Below, in pieces: positions 43,448-53,075 of a DNA stretch of 64,000 nucleotides (the first letter of the stretch is position 1; each line of letters begins with the position of its first letter). The DNA is from Aminipila sp032051575 (lineage in GTDB: Bacteria; Bacillota; Clostridia; Peptostreptococcales; Anaerovoracaceae). The stretch covers positions 248,001-312,000 of the forward strand of contig NZ_DAMBYD010000003.1 of the NCBI RefSeq assembly GCF_032051575.1, read 5' to 3'. The position numbers and the translations under genes were made by a program. The notes under the pieces are model-generated. The model did not search any database. It was not told the DNA's origin and saw only the letters and a program-made list of their open reading frames with translations.

Positions 43448-44485
43448 ATGAAGATTTTTACCAATAAGGATATTAGAAATCTCTTTGTTGCAATATCGTG
43501 CGTATTGGGCGGTTTTGTCCTTTTATTACAGTTATTTATATGGTCGTTTTACGGCACGGTGAACCTTGCTATGCTAAGCCTGTCTTTGCTTGCTGTATTG
43601 TGCATTTTAGGATTTTGCTTTCTATATTTTCGTAAGCAAAATCAGATTATGGAAGAAGCTATATTTCAAATAAATTTATACCTTTCAGGAAATATGGATA
43701 TCCGAATTGATTGCGACAAGGAAGGCAGCCTATATAAGCTTTTTCATGCAGTAAACACACTGGCTACGGCGCTCAATGCTCATGCAGTAAAAGAACAGAA
43801 ATTAAAAGAGTTTTTGAAAGGTACTATTTCCGATATTTCTCATCAGCTAAAAACACCTCTTGCAGCCCTCACAATCTACAACGGACTTTTACAGGACGAA
43901 ACAGAAGATATTGCCGCTGTAAAAGAATTTGCAGTAAAGTCAGAGAAAGAGATTGAACGGATTGAAATGCTCGTTCAAAACCTCTTGAAAATTACAAAGT
44001 TAGACGCAGGGGCTATCATTATAAAAAAGGCACCTGAAAACATAGCAAATATGATAAATGATATCTATCAGCATTTTGAATTTCGTGCCAATGAAGAACA
44101 GAAAATTATTACCTTGTCAGGGCCAGATGACACCCAGCTTTTTTGCGACAGAGATTGGATCATAGAAGCTATTAGTAATACTGTAAAAAATGCACTTGAC
44201 CATACGGACACAGGTGGCCAAATCACAGTTGAGTGGAAAAAGCTCCCGGCTGTTACACAGATAACCATAAAGGACAATGGCCGCGGCATACACCCGGAAG
44301 ATATACACCATATTTTTAAACGGTTTTACCGAAGCCGCTTTTCAAAAGATACGCAAGGTATCGGTCTTGGGCTGCCGCTTGCAAAAACAATCATAGAAGC
44401 ACATGACGGTACTATCACAGTGGACAGTGCATTAGGTAAAGGAAGCATCTTTGTTTTAAATTTTTTAAACCTTACTAAAATGTAA
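43448..44485 (+). CDS. Sensor histidine kinase with two membrane helices
   Basis: A 345-residue kinase with two closely spaced N-terminal helices (about 10-34 and 37-60), almost no extracellular loop, a HAMP-like linker and the kinase core. The His is in TISDISHQLKTPLAALTIYN (about 128-147). ATP-binding boxes are NTVKNALDH, DNGRGI and GIGLGLPLA. The short loop suggests intramembrane sensing in partnership with the ABC transporter of the same operon. The stop codon lies inside the first copy of a 40-bp repeat. Confidence 0.92.
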   Translation: MKIFTNKDIRNLFVAISCVLGGFVLLLQLFIWSFYGTVNLAMLSLSLLAVLCILGFCFLYFRKQNQIMEEAIFQINLYLSGNMDIRIDCDKEGSLYKLFHAVNTLATALNAHAVKEQKLKEFLKGTISDISHQLKTPLAALTIYNGLLQDETEDIAAVKEFAVKSEKEIERIEMLVQNLLKITKLDAGAIIIKKAPENIANMINDIYQHFEFRANEEQKIITLSGPDDTQLFCDRDWIIEAISNTVKNALDHTDTGGQITVEWKKLPAVTQITIKDNGRGIHPEDIHHIFKRFYRSRFSKDTQGIGLGLPLAKTIIEAHDGTITVDSALGKGSIFVLNFLNLTKM

Positions 44486-44509
44486 GCGGAAATTCATGTG
44501 AGAGTAAGG
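44470..44509 (+). repeat. 40-bp intra-operon element, copy 1
   Basis: Starts CCTTACTAAAATGTAAG and ends ATGTGAGAGTAAGG; matches copy 2 at 45104-45143 in 37 of 40 positions. It overlaps the end of the kinase gene and precedes the DUF308 gene. The 5' part is the palindrome CTTAC-N6-GTAAG; the outer ends CCTTAC and GTAAGG are also complementary. Confidence 0.85.
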
Positions 44510-44550
44510 CGTGAATGATATCCTGCCTTTATAGAAAGGTGGGATTTATT

Positions 44551-45096
44551 TTGAAATCATTATTAGTTGAAAAATTTGCAAAGTACGCAGTGTTCCGTGC
44601 CGCGCTCCTTGCAATAATGGGAATAGTAACATTTTTGCTCCCGGAATTTTTACTAAGTGGCATGGTTTATGTAATTGCAGGGTATATGATTCTTAACGGA
44701 GCTTTAGGCATTACTGATTATTTTCTCCGTAAGAATGAAAATGAAAAAAACGCAAGCTTTGTAAATATTGCTGTTGCCTGTTTGCTGATTGTTTTTGGGG
44801 TTCTTTCAGTCGTTTATTACCGTTATGTTGTCGGTATACTACCTGTTTTTCTTGGCGGATTAATGATGCTTGAAAGTATGTTCTACTTTGTAATCGCTTT
44901 GTTTACGTCCGCAAAGATAAAACCGCTTTTGATTTCTCTTGCGGTTTTCATCATTATAGGTGGTATTACTTCTAATATTTTTACATTTGGTTTTGGTGGT
45001 ATACGGACGCTTTCCCATATATTTGGCACGCTTTTACTCCTTTCATGCGCATATGAATTGTTCGTCTATATAGTACATCGAAAGACTGTTCGATAA
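44551..45096 (+). CDS. DUF308 (HdeD-like) membrane protein
   Basis: A 181-residue protein with six predicted membrane helices in three hairpins, the layout of the DUF308/HdeD family. Typical are GMVYVIAGYMILNGALGITD and the SVVYYRYVVGILPVFLGG stretch. GAAAGGTGGG lies 5 bases before a TTG at 44551; an ATG exists at 44515 but overlaps less convincing signals. HdeD relates to acid tolerance in enterics, but the role in Firmicutes is unknown. Its presence inside a two-component/ABC operon suggests an accessory immunity or membrane-protection factor. Confidence 0.85.
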   Translation: MKSLLVEKFAKYAVFRAALLAIMGIVTFLLPEFLLSGMVYVIAGYMILNGALGITDYFLRKNENEKNASFVNIAVACLLIVFGVLSVVYYRYVVGILPVFLGGLMMLESMFYFVIALFTSAKIKPLLISLAVFIIIGGITSNIFTFGFGGIRTLSHIFGTLLLLSCAYELFVYIVHRKTVR

Positions 45097-45103
45097 TTAC
45101 TAT

Positions 45104-45143
45104 CCTTACAAAGATGTAAGCGAAAATTCATGTGAGAGTAAGG
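45104..45143 (+). repeat. 40-bp intra-operon element, copy 2
   Basis: Starts CCTTACAAAGATGTAAG and ends ATGTGAGAGTAAGG. Contains the perfect palindrome CTTACA-AAGA-TGTAAG (45105-45120). Located between the DUF308 and ATPase genes, 75 bases before the ATPase start. Confidence 0.85.
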
Positions 45144-45217
45144 AGCAGATGTTAGCGTATCATTAGGCGTTTATAAAAAATCATGAAAAATAACTGCCTA
45201 GAAAGGTGTGATAAGAT

Positions 45218-45901
45218 ATGGATTTATTAGAAGTAAAAACAATTAGCAAGACCTATGGAAAAGGTGAAACGGCAGTCGATGCATTAAAAAACGTGAGCTT
45301 TTCGGTTCCAAAAGGAGAATTTATCGCAGTTGTCGGGGAATCCGGTTCAGGAAAAAGTACACTGCTTAATATGATCGGGGCGCTTGATACGCCTACATCT
45401 GGCAAGGTGCTCATTGACGGTAACGATATATTCAGTATGAAAGATGAAAAGCTCACCATTTTTCGCCGCAGGAACATTGGGTTTATTTTTCAGGCGTTTA
45501 ATCTGATACCGGAACTTAATGTGGAGCAGAACATTACATTTCCAGTTTTGCTCGACTACAAGAAGCCCGATCAGGATTATGTGGAAGAAATACTTACTGT
45601 GCTGTCCTTAAAAGACAGGAGAAATCACCTGCCCCGTCAGTTATCAGGCGGTCAGCAGCAGCGCGTAGCGATAGGCCGTGCTTTGATTACACGCCCCATG
45701 CTGATTCTTGCGGACGAACCGACTGGAAATCTGGACAGTCAAAACAGCAGCGAAGTCATTTCACTTCTGAAAACAGCCTCCAAACGCTATCAACAGACCA
45801 TTATCATGATTACACATAACCGAAGCCTCGCTTCCACTGCTGACCGCGTATTACAGGTGTCGGACGGCATCCTCACAGATTTAGGGGGATATGCCGAATG
45901 A
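45218..45901 (+). CDS. ABC transporter ATPase (LolD/MacB-like, peptide-type)
   Basis: A 227-residue ATPase with Walker A GESGSGKST (about 38-46), Q loop FIFQAFNLIP, signature LSGGQQQR, Walker B LILADEPTGNLDS and H loop MITHNR. AAAGGTGTG-type site lies upstream of the ATG. It overlaps the permease start by 4 bases and works with that FtsX-fold permease. The operon context suggests removal or export of a membrane-active peptide. Confidence 0.94.
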   Translation: MDLLEVKTISKTYGKGETAVDALKNVSFSVPKGEFIAVVGESGSGKSTLLNMIGALDTPTSGKVLIDGNDIFSMKDEKLTIFRRRNIGFIFQAFNLIPELNVEQNITFPVLLDYKKPDQDYVEEILTVLSLKDRRNHLPRQLSGGQQQRVAIGRALITRPMLILADEPTGNLDSQNSSEVISLLKTASKRYQQTIIMITHNRSLASTADRVLQVSDGILTDLGGYAE

Positions 45902-48225
45902 ATAGTTATCTTGGTTTAATTAAGGAATATGGAAAAGTACATAAGAAAAAGACACGAATAACAATCATCTGTATTGCAATAGCTGTTTGCCTTGTTACAG
46001 CTATTTTCGGCTTGGCCCAAGCAATGATACAGGCTCAAACCATTGGTCAAATCAAGGCAAATGGTTATTGGCATGTTGCTTTCAAAAATATAGATGATGA
46101 AACCGCATCGCTAATTCAAAATCGCCCTGAAATAGAGGTTGCCGGTTGGCTTTCAAGTACACAAGAAGGAACTCTTGGAACAAAAGCTATTGCTATAATG
46201 GGCGGCGATGAAGCAACATCCGGCAATATGGGTCTTACCGTTAATAATGGTCGTTTCCCTCAGTCGACAAATGAAGCCTTGCTGGACAAACAATTTGTAA
46301 ATGAGCTTGGTATTTCATTATATGACAACGTAAAAGTAGTGTTATCGGACGGTAGCACACATGATTTTGTTATTACCGGAACTTACAACAATACCCCGTC
46401 ACAACTAAAGGATGATACTCATGGTCTGTTTTTGTCCTATGATGGCATACGGGAAATAAGCAACGGCACAAGCGGATACACTTACTATGTTCAGTTTAAG
46501 AGCGGCTCTAATATGAGAAATGCTATTGATACAATAAAAGCGGACTTCAATTTGTCAGACGAACAGATTTCAGAAAATCCGGCACTTCTGGGATTGACTG
46601 GACAAAGCCGCGATAGTTTTATGATAAGTACCTATATCATAGCGGTCATCTTGTTTATACTTGTACTTGCGGCCGGAACATTGATGATTGCAAGCAGCAT
46701 TAACATGTCTGTCCGGGAGCGAGTTCAATTTTTCGGACTAATGCGCTGTCTTGGAGCGTCAACTTCACAGGTCAAAAAATATGTACTGCTTGAAAGTATC
46801 CGGCTTTGCCTGTTTGGAATACCTATCGGCCTTTTTGTGGGGACGGTCATAACAATGGCTTCATCGGCATTTTTAAGATACGTCAACTCAGCATATTTCA
46901 GTGACATGCCAATATTTGACCTAAGCCTGATAAGTCTTGTAAGTGGAACACTGGTTGGATTTTTAACTGTGACGTTGGCCGCACTTTCTCCTGCTAAAAA
47001 AGCGGCAAAGGTATCCCCACAATGCGCCGTATCCGGCAATGCGGCACAAAGCACTATGTTTACAACGAAAGCAGCATTGAACATAAAACTAATTAAGCCG
47101 GAAACATCACTTGGGATTTCCCATGCGCTCTCTGATAAAAAGAATATTCTATTAATGACAGGTTCATTCGCCATCAGCATAATACTCTTTCTTTCCTTTA
47201 GCGTATTGGTTGATTTTATGGGGCAAGGAATACGAGCGTTAAAGCCATACACGCCGGATATTTCGATTGCAAGCAGTGACAATTCTAATTCATTGGATAA
47301 AGAGGTCTTGGAGCAGGCGCAAAATATAAGCGGTGTAAAACGCGCCTTTGGCCGTATGTTTGAAGGTGATTTATCTATAACAAACGTCTATGGTGACGCT
47401 AAAATCAACTTAATTTCTTATGAAGGAAATCAGTTTAAGTGGGCAAAACAGGAGGTGGTTTCCGGCAACATTGATTCCGTGATAAATGAAAAGAATACTG
47501 TTTTAGTCGTTTATTCGGATAACTCTAACTTGCAAGTTGGCGATACTTTTACAGTAAAAACGGCACATGGCGAAAATACCGTCTATGTTGGCGGGGTACT
47601 TTCAAACAGTCCATTTGTCAGCGAAGCAGATACACAGACCGTTATTTGTTCCGAGCAGACATTTCAAGATTTAACCGAAGAGCAAGGATATTCAGTAATA
47701 GATACACAGCTTTCAAGAAATGCAAGTGAGGATACAGTTACACAACTACGCAGGCTTACTTCATCGGAACAGATTTTTTCAGACCGGCGAGAGGTCAATA
47801 CAGGAGCCAAAGCAGCATACTACTCTTTTGCATTGTTTATTTATGGCTTTCTTGTAATAATCGCGTCTATTACTGTATTCAATATAATTAACAGCATGAA
47901 CAACAGCGTTTCTAACAGGAAAAACAGATATGGTGTAATGAGAGCAATCGGAATGACCGGAAAGCAGCTTCATCATATGGTGATTGTTGAAGCGTCAACC
48001 TATGCGATATGCGGTTGTCTGACCGGACTTATTATAAGTCTGCCTATTCACAGGCTGATATTTCAAATGATGATAACGTCAAAATGGGGGCTTAATTGGC
48101 AAGTACCCTTTGGGATGCTTGCAATTATAATCGGCATTACTATATTATCAACGGTTTTGTCCGTCATACGTCCAGTAAAAACACTTAATAAAATGAGCAT
48201 TACAGATATTGTCAATGCACAATAA
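45898..48225 (+). CDS. FtsX-fold ABC transporter permease (two FtsX units)
   Basis: A 775-residue permease. A first helix (about 20-42), an extracytoplasmic domain (about 45-235), three helices with the FtsX signature RERVQFFGLMRCLGASTSQVKK, then a second unit: helix (about 415-440), extracytoplasmic domain (about 445-640) and three more helices with NRKNRYGVMRAIGMTGKQL. This is the eight-helix double-FtsX form found in lantibiotic and peptide immunity systems. It is the last gene of the operon; no clear plus-strand terminator was seen, though the hairpin at 48340-48379 could work in both directions. Confidence 0.92.
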   Translation: MNSYLGLIKEYGKVHKKKTRITIICIAIAVCLVTAIFGLAQAMIQAQTIGQIKANGYWHVAFKNIDDETASLIQNRPEIEVAGWLSSTQEGTLGTKAIAIMGGDEATSGNMGLTVNNGRFPQSTNEALLDKQFVNELGISLYDNVKVVLSDGSTHDFVITGTYNNTPSQLKDDTHGLFLSYDGIREISNGTSGYTYYVQFKSGSNMRNAIDTIKADFNLSDEQISENPALLGLTGQSRDSFMISTYIIAVILFILVLAAGTLMIASSINMSVRERVQFFGLMRCLGASTSQVKKYVLLESIRLCLFGIPIGLFVGTVITMASSAFLRYVNSAYFSDMPIFDLSLISLVSGTLVGFLTVTLAALSPAKKAAKVSPQCAVSGNAAQSTMFTTKAALNIKLIKPETSLGISHALSDKKNILLMTGSFAISIILFLSFSVLVDFMGQGIRALKPYTPDISIASSDNSNSLDKEVLEQAQNISGVKRAFGRMFEGDLSITNVYGDAKINLISYEGNQFKWAKQEVVSGNIDSVINEKNTVLVVYSDNSNLQVGDTFTVKTAHGENTVYVGGVLSNSPFVSEADTQTVICSEQTFQDLTEEQGYSVIDTQLSRNASEDTVTQLRRLTSSEQIFSDRREVNTGAKAAYYSFALFIYGFLVIIASITVFNIINSMNNSVSNRKNRYGVMRAIGMTGKQLHHMVIVEASTYAICGCLTGLIISLPIHRLIFQMMITSKWGLNWQVPFGMLAIIIGITILSTVLSVIRPVKTLNKMSITDIVNAQ

Positions 48226-48329
48226 AATACAAAATTATAGAATAGGGCCGTGTATCAAAACTATGACGGTCTAATACTTTCTGATAATATACATTTAGTA
48301 CCGCCCCAACGGAAATAAGTGACATCAAA

Positions 48330-48379
48330 GAATAAAGAGGCACCCATGAAGAGTATGTGAAATTTCTTCATGAGTGCCA
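48330..48379 (-). terminator. Terminator of the M28-M14-SLH gene (convergent gap)
   Basis: Thirteen-base arms GGCACCCATGAAG and CTTCATGAGTGCC (one mismatch), followed on the minus strand by TCTTTATTCTTTG. A related hairpin follows the paralogous gene at 53959-53995. Confidence 0.75.
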
Positions 48380-48401
48380 GAATACTGCTTCTTCTATTTA
48401 A

Positions 48402-51400
48402 TTAAATAAGGCTCTCAAGTCTCTGGAACATTGCTGCAACCTCTGCTCTGGTTGCAGAGCCTTTAGGATCAAGCAGATTGCCGCTCTTTCCTGTCATCAG
48501 TCCAGTCCCTACTGCCCAGGAAACTGCTTCTTGTGCATATGATGCAACCTGTGCATGGTCTGAGAAATTATTCAGATTACCTTTTACGGTCATATCTGCT
48601 TTTTTGTACTTTGCATATCGATATAAAATACAGGCTAGCTGCTCTCGGGTTATATCTCCATTTGGCATAAACTTATTGCCTTCATAGCCAGTTACCACAC
48701 CATTAGTATTTGCCCATGTTACTGGAGCACCATACCATAAGCTGGCATCAACATCTGTAAATGTTGAGTTTCCTACTGTTGGCTGCCCTTCTAATCGGTA
48801 TAACATCGTTACTATCATAGCTCTGTTTGTTCTTACGTTTGGTCCGAAGGTACTATTGTCCAGTCCTTTCATAATGCCCTTCTGCATTACATAGTTTACT
48901 GCCCCATTAAACCAATTTGAAGAACTAACGTCTTTAAAATTAACTTTCACTGCAGCATCTGTGGTGGCTGTTGTTCCATCTGTCAGCTTAAACGTAGCTT
49001 TAATGGTATGGGTTGCAGAAACATTGCTGAATTTATATGAAGTTACTGCTCCTACACTCTTTCCATCTATCTTTACATCTTCAATGGCATATCCCTTATC
49101 TGGCTTAATGTTGAAGTTCTGACTGGAACCTTTTGCTACACTTGCCGTAGAAGGTGATATTGTTCCACCTTTTTCTGCTGAAACAGTTATAGTATATTTA
49201 TCGGATACTGTGCTGCTTCCACCACTGTGTTTACTGCTTCCGCCACTGCTTTGGATTCCTGTCACCTCAGTTAATGTACCTGACATGCCATCATAAATTG
49301 CATTTGCTATCAATCTAAATTGGTGAGAAGGATGTGCTTTATTTGTAATATGACTTGCAAATACTGTTATTTTAGCATCGCCTACCTGATCCTGTATAAT
49401 ATACGGTTTTCCCTTCACTTCATTATGATTTGGCCACCATCCAGCAACATAGAAATCGTCTTTATCACTAATTGTTGCTAATACCTTAGCTGTAGCAGGT
49501 ACCTTTTCAATCCATGATTCAGTATTGTTATATAGTATGTCGTTTTTACTATATCTTCCTGTAATCACGCTATCAGTATCAAGATTAGCTCTAAGAACTC
49601 CCTCGTAAGAATTATTAAAACCACCTAGCTCAAAATCTGGTAATAGACCACTTGTTTGAACTGCATACATTCCATATCCACCCACAGCTATGTAAGAAGT
49701 CCCCTCCTCAATAGCCTTTTTTATATCCTCTGGCATTCCATAACTACTATCATCTGCAATAACATCTGCATTATCATAGGAGTCTATCAAATCGAACCCT
49801 AATCCCTTTAAAACATAACTAAGTTCACTGCCAACACCTGCAACCTTAGGCTGTTTCATTGTTTTCACTGTAGCTTTTCCATTAAGTGTTATAATCTCTA
49901 AGAAATATTTATCTTTAATGTTTTCTAAATCTTTCTTTGCTACAATAAAGTCCCCTTTATTAAACCCGTCTCCTGCTGAATAAGTCATAGAAACTGTTTT
50001 ACTATTTTTAAGAAGTGCATTAACCGCTTTGATCGCATCATTATTGGTATTCTTAATAACAAGCAGATCTGCCCCTGATGGAATTTCTGTAGCAGGTATT
50101 GCAACCTTTTCTACAGCGTTAGTTTTCCCTGCGAAGGCTCCAGCTTCTCTGATTTCATACTTATCAAATCCCCTTAACATTGGGAAACACATGGTTACTT
50201 CTGCATACATTTGGGCGAAATCAGAAAAATCTGACCCATCATATAGTACACAATTTGCTAAGCCACGTTTTGCCTGGTGCATAGGAACGATAAAACTTCC
50301 GCTTGGATAAGTTACATTTCCTACCTTTACATCTGAATTGGTTTTCTCAACTTTAATACCATTTTTTATTAAAAAATCCGCCATTTCATATGCAGCCAGA
50401 GAATTTTTCTGCAATTGACTATTTACAGGTAGAACATAATACTCTGGGAAGAAATTTTCATTTGAGCCTCTTGGTCTTCCAATGGATTCCCCCTTTGCAT
50501 TAACTAACCATTTATCCACTTCTTTGGCGTCAATACCTTCTACGCCTCTTTTATATATTTCTAGTTGGTTCTTAAATAATGTTTCCTTATTTTCTAAAGC
50601 ATACTTCAAAGATCCTAAACCTGCATACATAAAGGCGTTGTTAGAATCCTGATTCAATTCAGGGATTTCAACGGTATGCCCCAAAGCCCCATGCATTAAA
50701 GCTAAAACCGCTGCATACATTGGTGCACCATCATCCCAACCTTGTTTATAATCATACATTGGAATAATATAATTAGTATATTTTGTATTTGCTATACCAG
50801 CTTTTCCTAAAGCATGAGCATGTTCAATTTCTCCCTTCATCAATAAGTCATATTCGAAATTTGGTTCATGTGGCGGTGTACATGGCTCAATTAGGAATTC
50901 TGGAACAAATCCATGGAAATCATTAAAAATCATTGGAGACCATTTTGCCAGTCCTTGAAAAACATTTGCCATCTCTATTTGTGTCTGATAGGTAACATCT
51001 CTGTTTGGATCAAATCCTGAGGCCGTTGCTCTAGTATTATAAAATCTGCCATCTGGATTGTTATTCAAGCTGAATAAAATAATGTAATTATCCAACAATT
51101 CTTCAACGTCCAAAGTAACCGTTTCTAACTTACTTTTGCTCTGATTTTCTGTTGCTCGTTGGAAAGTGATTTTATCCTGGGTTGCCAGTTTTTCTAATAG
51201 ATCAATCTGCGCATCCACACCATTTGCCTCATCTGAGTGAATGTTATTAAACCATATGGCCGGTTTGTATTCCCCTACGGATTTATTCTCAATCTTCTTA
51301 ATAAATTCAGCAGGATGTTCCAACATCATTGGTAAAGTCTCGTTTAAATATTTATCTATGTCTGCTTTATTCTTTGCAAACATTACAAACGGAATATCCC

Positions 51401-53075
51401 GCCCCTCTGCAGACTTACCCAATGGTGCATATTTAATATAGCGGTCTTCATTTGCATTGCTAATAATCTTTTCAACAGAAGGAAGAATTTCTGTCTGCTT
51501 ATGATAAGAATCATATACATTCAGTTTTACCCTAGTTAAAGCTTGTGTATTCTTTTTTGTATCCTTTACAATAAGGTCATATTCTCCAATTAATTTCGGA
51601 TATTGTACTCTAATTACTCTTGGATCCAGATTTGCTGTTCCAAAAGGCAATCCACACTTAATGGTAGCCTTTACAGTGGTTCCTTCTACAGTTGGTTCCT
51701 GTGCAAACTTTATAAATGGCTTCTCTGTAAAAGCTCCAGTTGTTGTGTTAAATGACTTCCATTCTTCAAAGGTCTTACCTCCTAATGTCCAGTCTAAATC
51801 AGATAATTGAGGTTCATAACCTAAGTCAAACTCAACATTAACACTTCTTTCTTCGGTCATAGATAACAAATGAGTACTTGCAGAAATTACTGCAGGTGGA
51901 TTGATTTGTTTTAGCAAATTATATAATAGTGTTGTATATGAGTATAATCTATCCTCAATCCTACCAGGGATTTTCTCATTCATGAAATCAATGTTATCTC
52001 TTTCAGTATGCATGATTTCACCAAACTGCTCAGTTTCGCTATCTCCTGTAGAATAGCTGCCATCTTCATATTTTAAGTCCCAATTTGTGCTTTCAAAATA
52101 TAGCCATGGCAGTCCTATTTCTTTGAAAGGAACATGGTCACTCCAGTCACCAGTAGTCCCTTTAGGATATTCTTCATTTAATCCCTGCTGGGTTATTATA
52201 TTTAAATTTAATGATTCCGCAAGATCTAACGCCTGCTGGCAAAGCCAACCTTGTGCTCCCAGATTACCATAAGCATACATTTTATCCCCAAATAGAACAG
52301 TATCTAAATTAATCATTGCTACTGTTTTGGAAATATCTTCTTTGCTCATTTTTGAAGCATAGTATTTAGAACCTTTTAGCCCTTGTTCTTCAGCTCCAAA
52401 TGCAATAAAGATAATGGTATACTCTGTTGGTACATCCTTCAATTGTTCTGCTGCTCCCAACATTACAGAAACTCCAGAAGCATTATCACTTGCCCCAGTA
52501 GATGCTGCTACTGAATCATAATGTGCCCCCACAATAATCTGTTTGTTGGATGTCCCTGGTTTTACAGCGATAATATTATTTGAACGTTTTTCAACGCCCT
52601 TTGAAGTATAATCAAATGGCTGTACAGTAGTTTTATAACCTAAACTTTCAAATACTCCTTTTATGTAATACTTAGCAGCTTTTTCTGCTTCTGTGGAAAC
52701 AACCCTTGCTCCAATTTCCTTTGAAAGCTTCTCCAAATGATGATACATCACAGAATTTTTTGTGTTATCAAATATCGCTGTACTAGTGATAGCACTTTGG
52801 GTAGTAATAGCTGGTTCTGTGGTTATAGCTGGTTCTGTGGTTATGGCCGGCTCTGTGGCTATAGCTGATTCTGTGGTTATGGCCGGCTCTGTAATTATAC
52901 CGTCTCCCGTGGTAACAGCGCTTGCACTGTCGATGGCTCCTTCGCTGGTCGCAGTTACTTCACTTGTAATTGCTGGCGGGGTATCAGCTACTGTGTCTAC
53001 AGCATACGCTGCAGGAACAGATGTGGTTAATACCATAGCAGTTACAAGGAATAATGCTAATTTTTTTCTTAACAT
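48402..53075 (-). CDS. Giant surface metallopeptidase: M28 + M14 domains, beta-repeat and three SLH motifs
   Basis: A 1557-residue secreted protein. Signal peptide (about 1-25, ending AYAVD); a Thr/Ala/Glu-rich stretch of six-residue repeats of the TEPAIT type (about 55-95); an M28 peptidase domain (about 105-395) with all ligands, GAHYDSV (His about 185), GASDNASG, FGAEEQGLKG, INLDTV and WSDHVPF; a beta-rich linker; an M14 carboxypeptidase-like domain (about 540-900) with IHSDEANG (about 612), NNPDGR (about 673), NDFHGF (about 719) and HTVEIPE (about 801); a flavodoxin/Atg-like C-terminal helper region; a Gly-rich beta-repeat (about 1290-1365); and three SLH motifs (about 1375-1557). Two peptidases in one chain suggest complete processing of peptides at the cell surface. 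A site AGGAGG precedes the ATG. Confidence 0.88.
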   Translation of the reverse strand: MLRKKLALFLVTAMVLTTSVPAAYAVDTVADTPPAITSEVTATSEGAIDSASAVTTGDGIITEPAITTESAIATEPAITTEPAITTEPAITTQSAITSTAIFDNTKNSVMYHHLEKLSKEIGARVVSTEAEKAAKYYIKGVFESLGYKTTVQPFDYTSKGVEKRSNNIIAVKPGTSNKQIIVGAHYDSVAASTGASDNASGVSVMLGAAEQLKDVPTEYTIIFIAFGAEEQGLKGSKYYASKMSKEDISKTVAMINLDTVLFGDKMYAYGNLGAQGWLCQQALDLAESLNLNIITQQGLNEEYPKGTTGDWSDHVPFKEIGLPWLYFESTNWDLKYEDGSYSTGDSETEQFGEIMHTERDNIDFMNEKIPGRIEDRLYSYTTLLYNLLKQINPPAVISASTHLLSMTEERSVNVEFDLGYEPQLSDLDWTLGGKTFEEWKSFNTTTGAFTEKPFIKFAQEPTVEGTTVKATIKCGLPFGTANLDPRVIRVQYPKLIGEYDLIVKDTKKNTQALTRVKLNVYDSYHKQTEILPSVEKIISNANEDRYIKYAPLGKSAEGRDIPFVMFAKNKADIDKYLNETLPMMLEHPAEFIKKIENKSVGEYKPAIWFNNIHSDEANGVDAQIDLLEKLATQDKITFQRATENQSKSKLETVTLDVEELLDNYIILFSLNNNPDGRFYNTRATASGFDPNRDVTYQTQIEMANVFQGLAKWSPMIFNDFHGFVPEFLIEPCTPPHEPNFEYDLLMKGEIEHAHALGKAGIANTKYTNYIIPMYDYKQGWDDGAPMYAAVLALMHGALGHTVEIPELNQDSNNAFMYAGLGSLKYALENKETLFKNQLEIYKRGVEGIDAKEVDKWLVNAKGESIGRPRGSNENFFPEYYVLPVNSQLQKNSLAAYEMADFLIKNGIKVEKTNSDVKVGNVTYPSGSFIVPMHQAKRGLANCVLYDGSDFSDFAQMYAEVTMCFPMLRGFDKYEIREAGAFAGKTNAVEKVAIPATEIPSGADLLVIKNTNNDAIKAVNALLKNSKTVSMTYSAGDGFNKGDFIVAKKDLENIKDKYFLEIITLNGKATVKTMKQPKVAGVGSELSYVLKGLGFDLIDSYDNADVIADDSSYGMPEDIKKAIEEGTSYIAVGGYGMYAVQTSGLLPDFELGGFNNSYEGVLRANLDTDSVITGRYSKNDILYNNTESWIEKVPATAKVLATISDKDDFYVAGWWPNHNEVKGKPYIIQDQVGDAKITVFASHITNKAHPSHQFRLIANAIYDGMSGTLTEVTGIQSSGGSSKHSGGSSTVSDKYTITVSAEKGGTISPSTASVAKGSSQNFNIKPDKGYAIEDVKIDGKSVGAVTSYKFSNVSATHTIKATFKLTDGTTATTDAAVKVNFKDVSSSNWFNGAVNYVMQKGIMKGLDNSTFGPNVRTNRAMIVTMLYRLEGQPTVGNSTFTDVDASLWYGAPVTWANTNGVVTGYEGNKFMPNGDITREQLACILYRYAKYKKADMTVKGNLNNFSDHAQVASYAQEAVSWAVGTGLMTGKSGNLLDPKGSATRAEVAAMFQRLESLI
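52809..52906 (-). repeat. Tandem 18-bp repeats encoding TEPAIT-type hexapeptides
   Basis: About five consecutive 18-base units, each coding for variants of Thr-Glu-Pro-Ala-Ile-Thr. They make the low-complexity spacer between the signal peptide and the M28 domain. The paralogue has a more diverged set near 57860-58060. The repeats create long antisense frames on the plus strand that are not genes. Confidence 0.85.

Noticed and set aside
46725..47282. A 185-codon minus-strand frame
   Set aside because: Shadow of the double-FtsX permease gene; no start signals and no recognisable protein.
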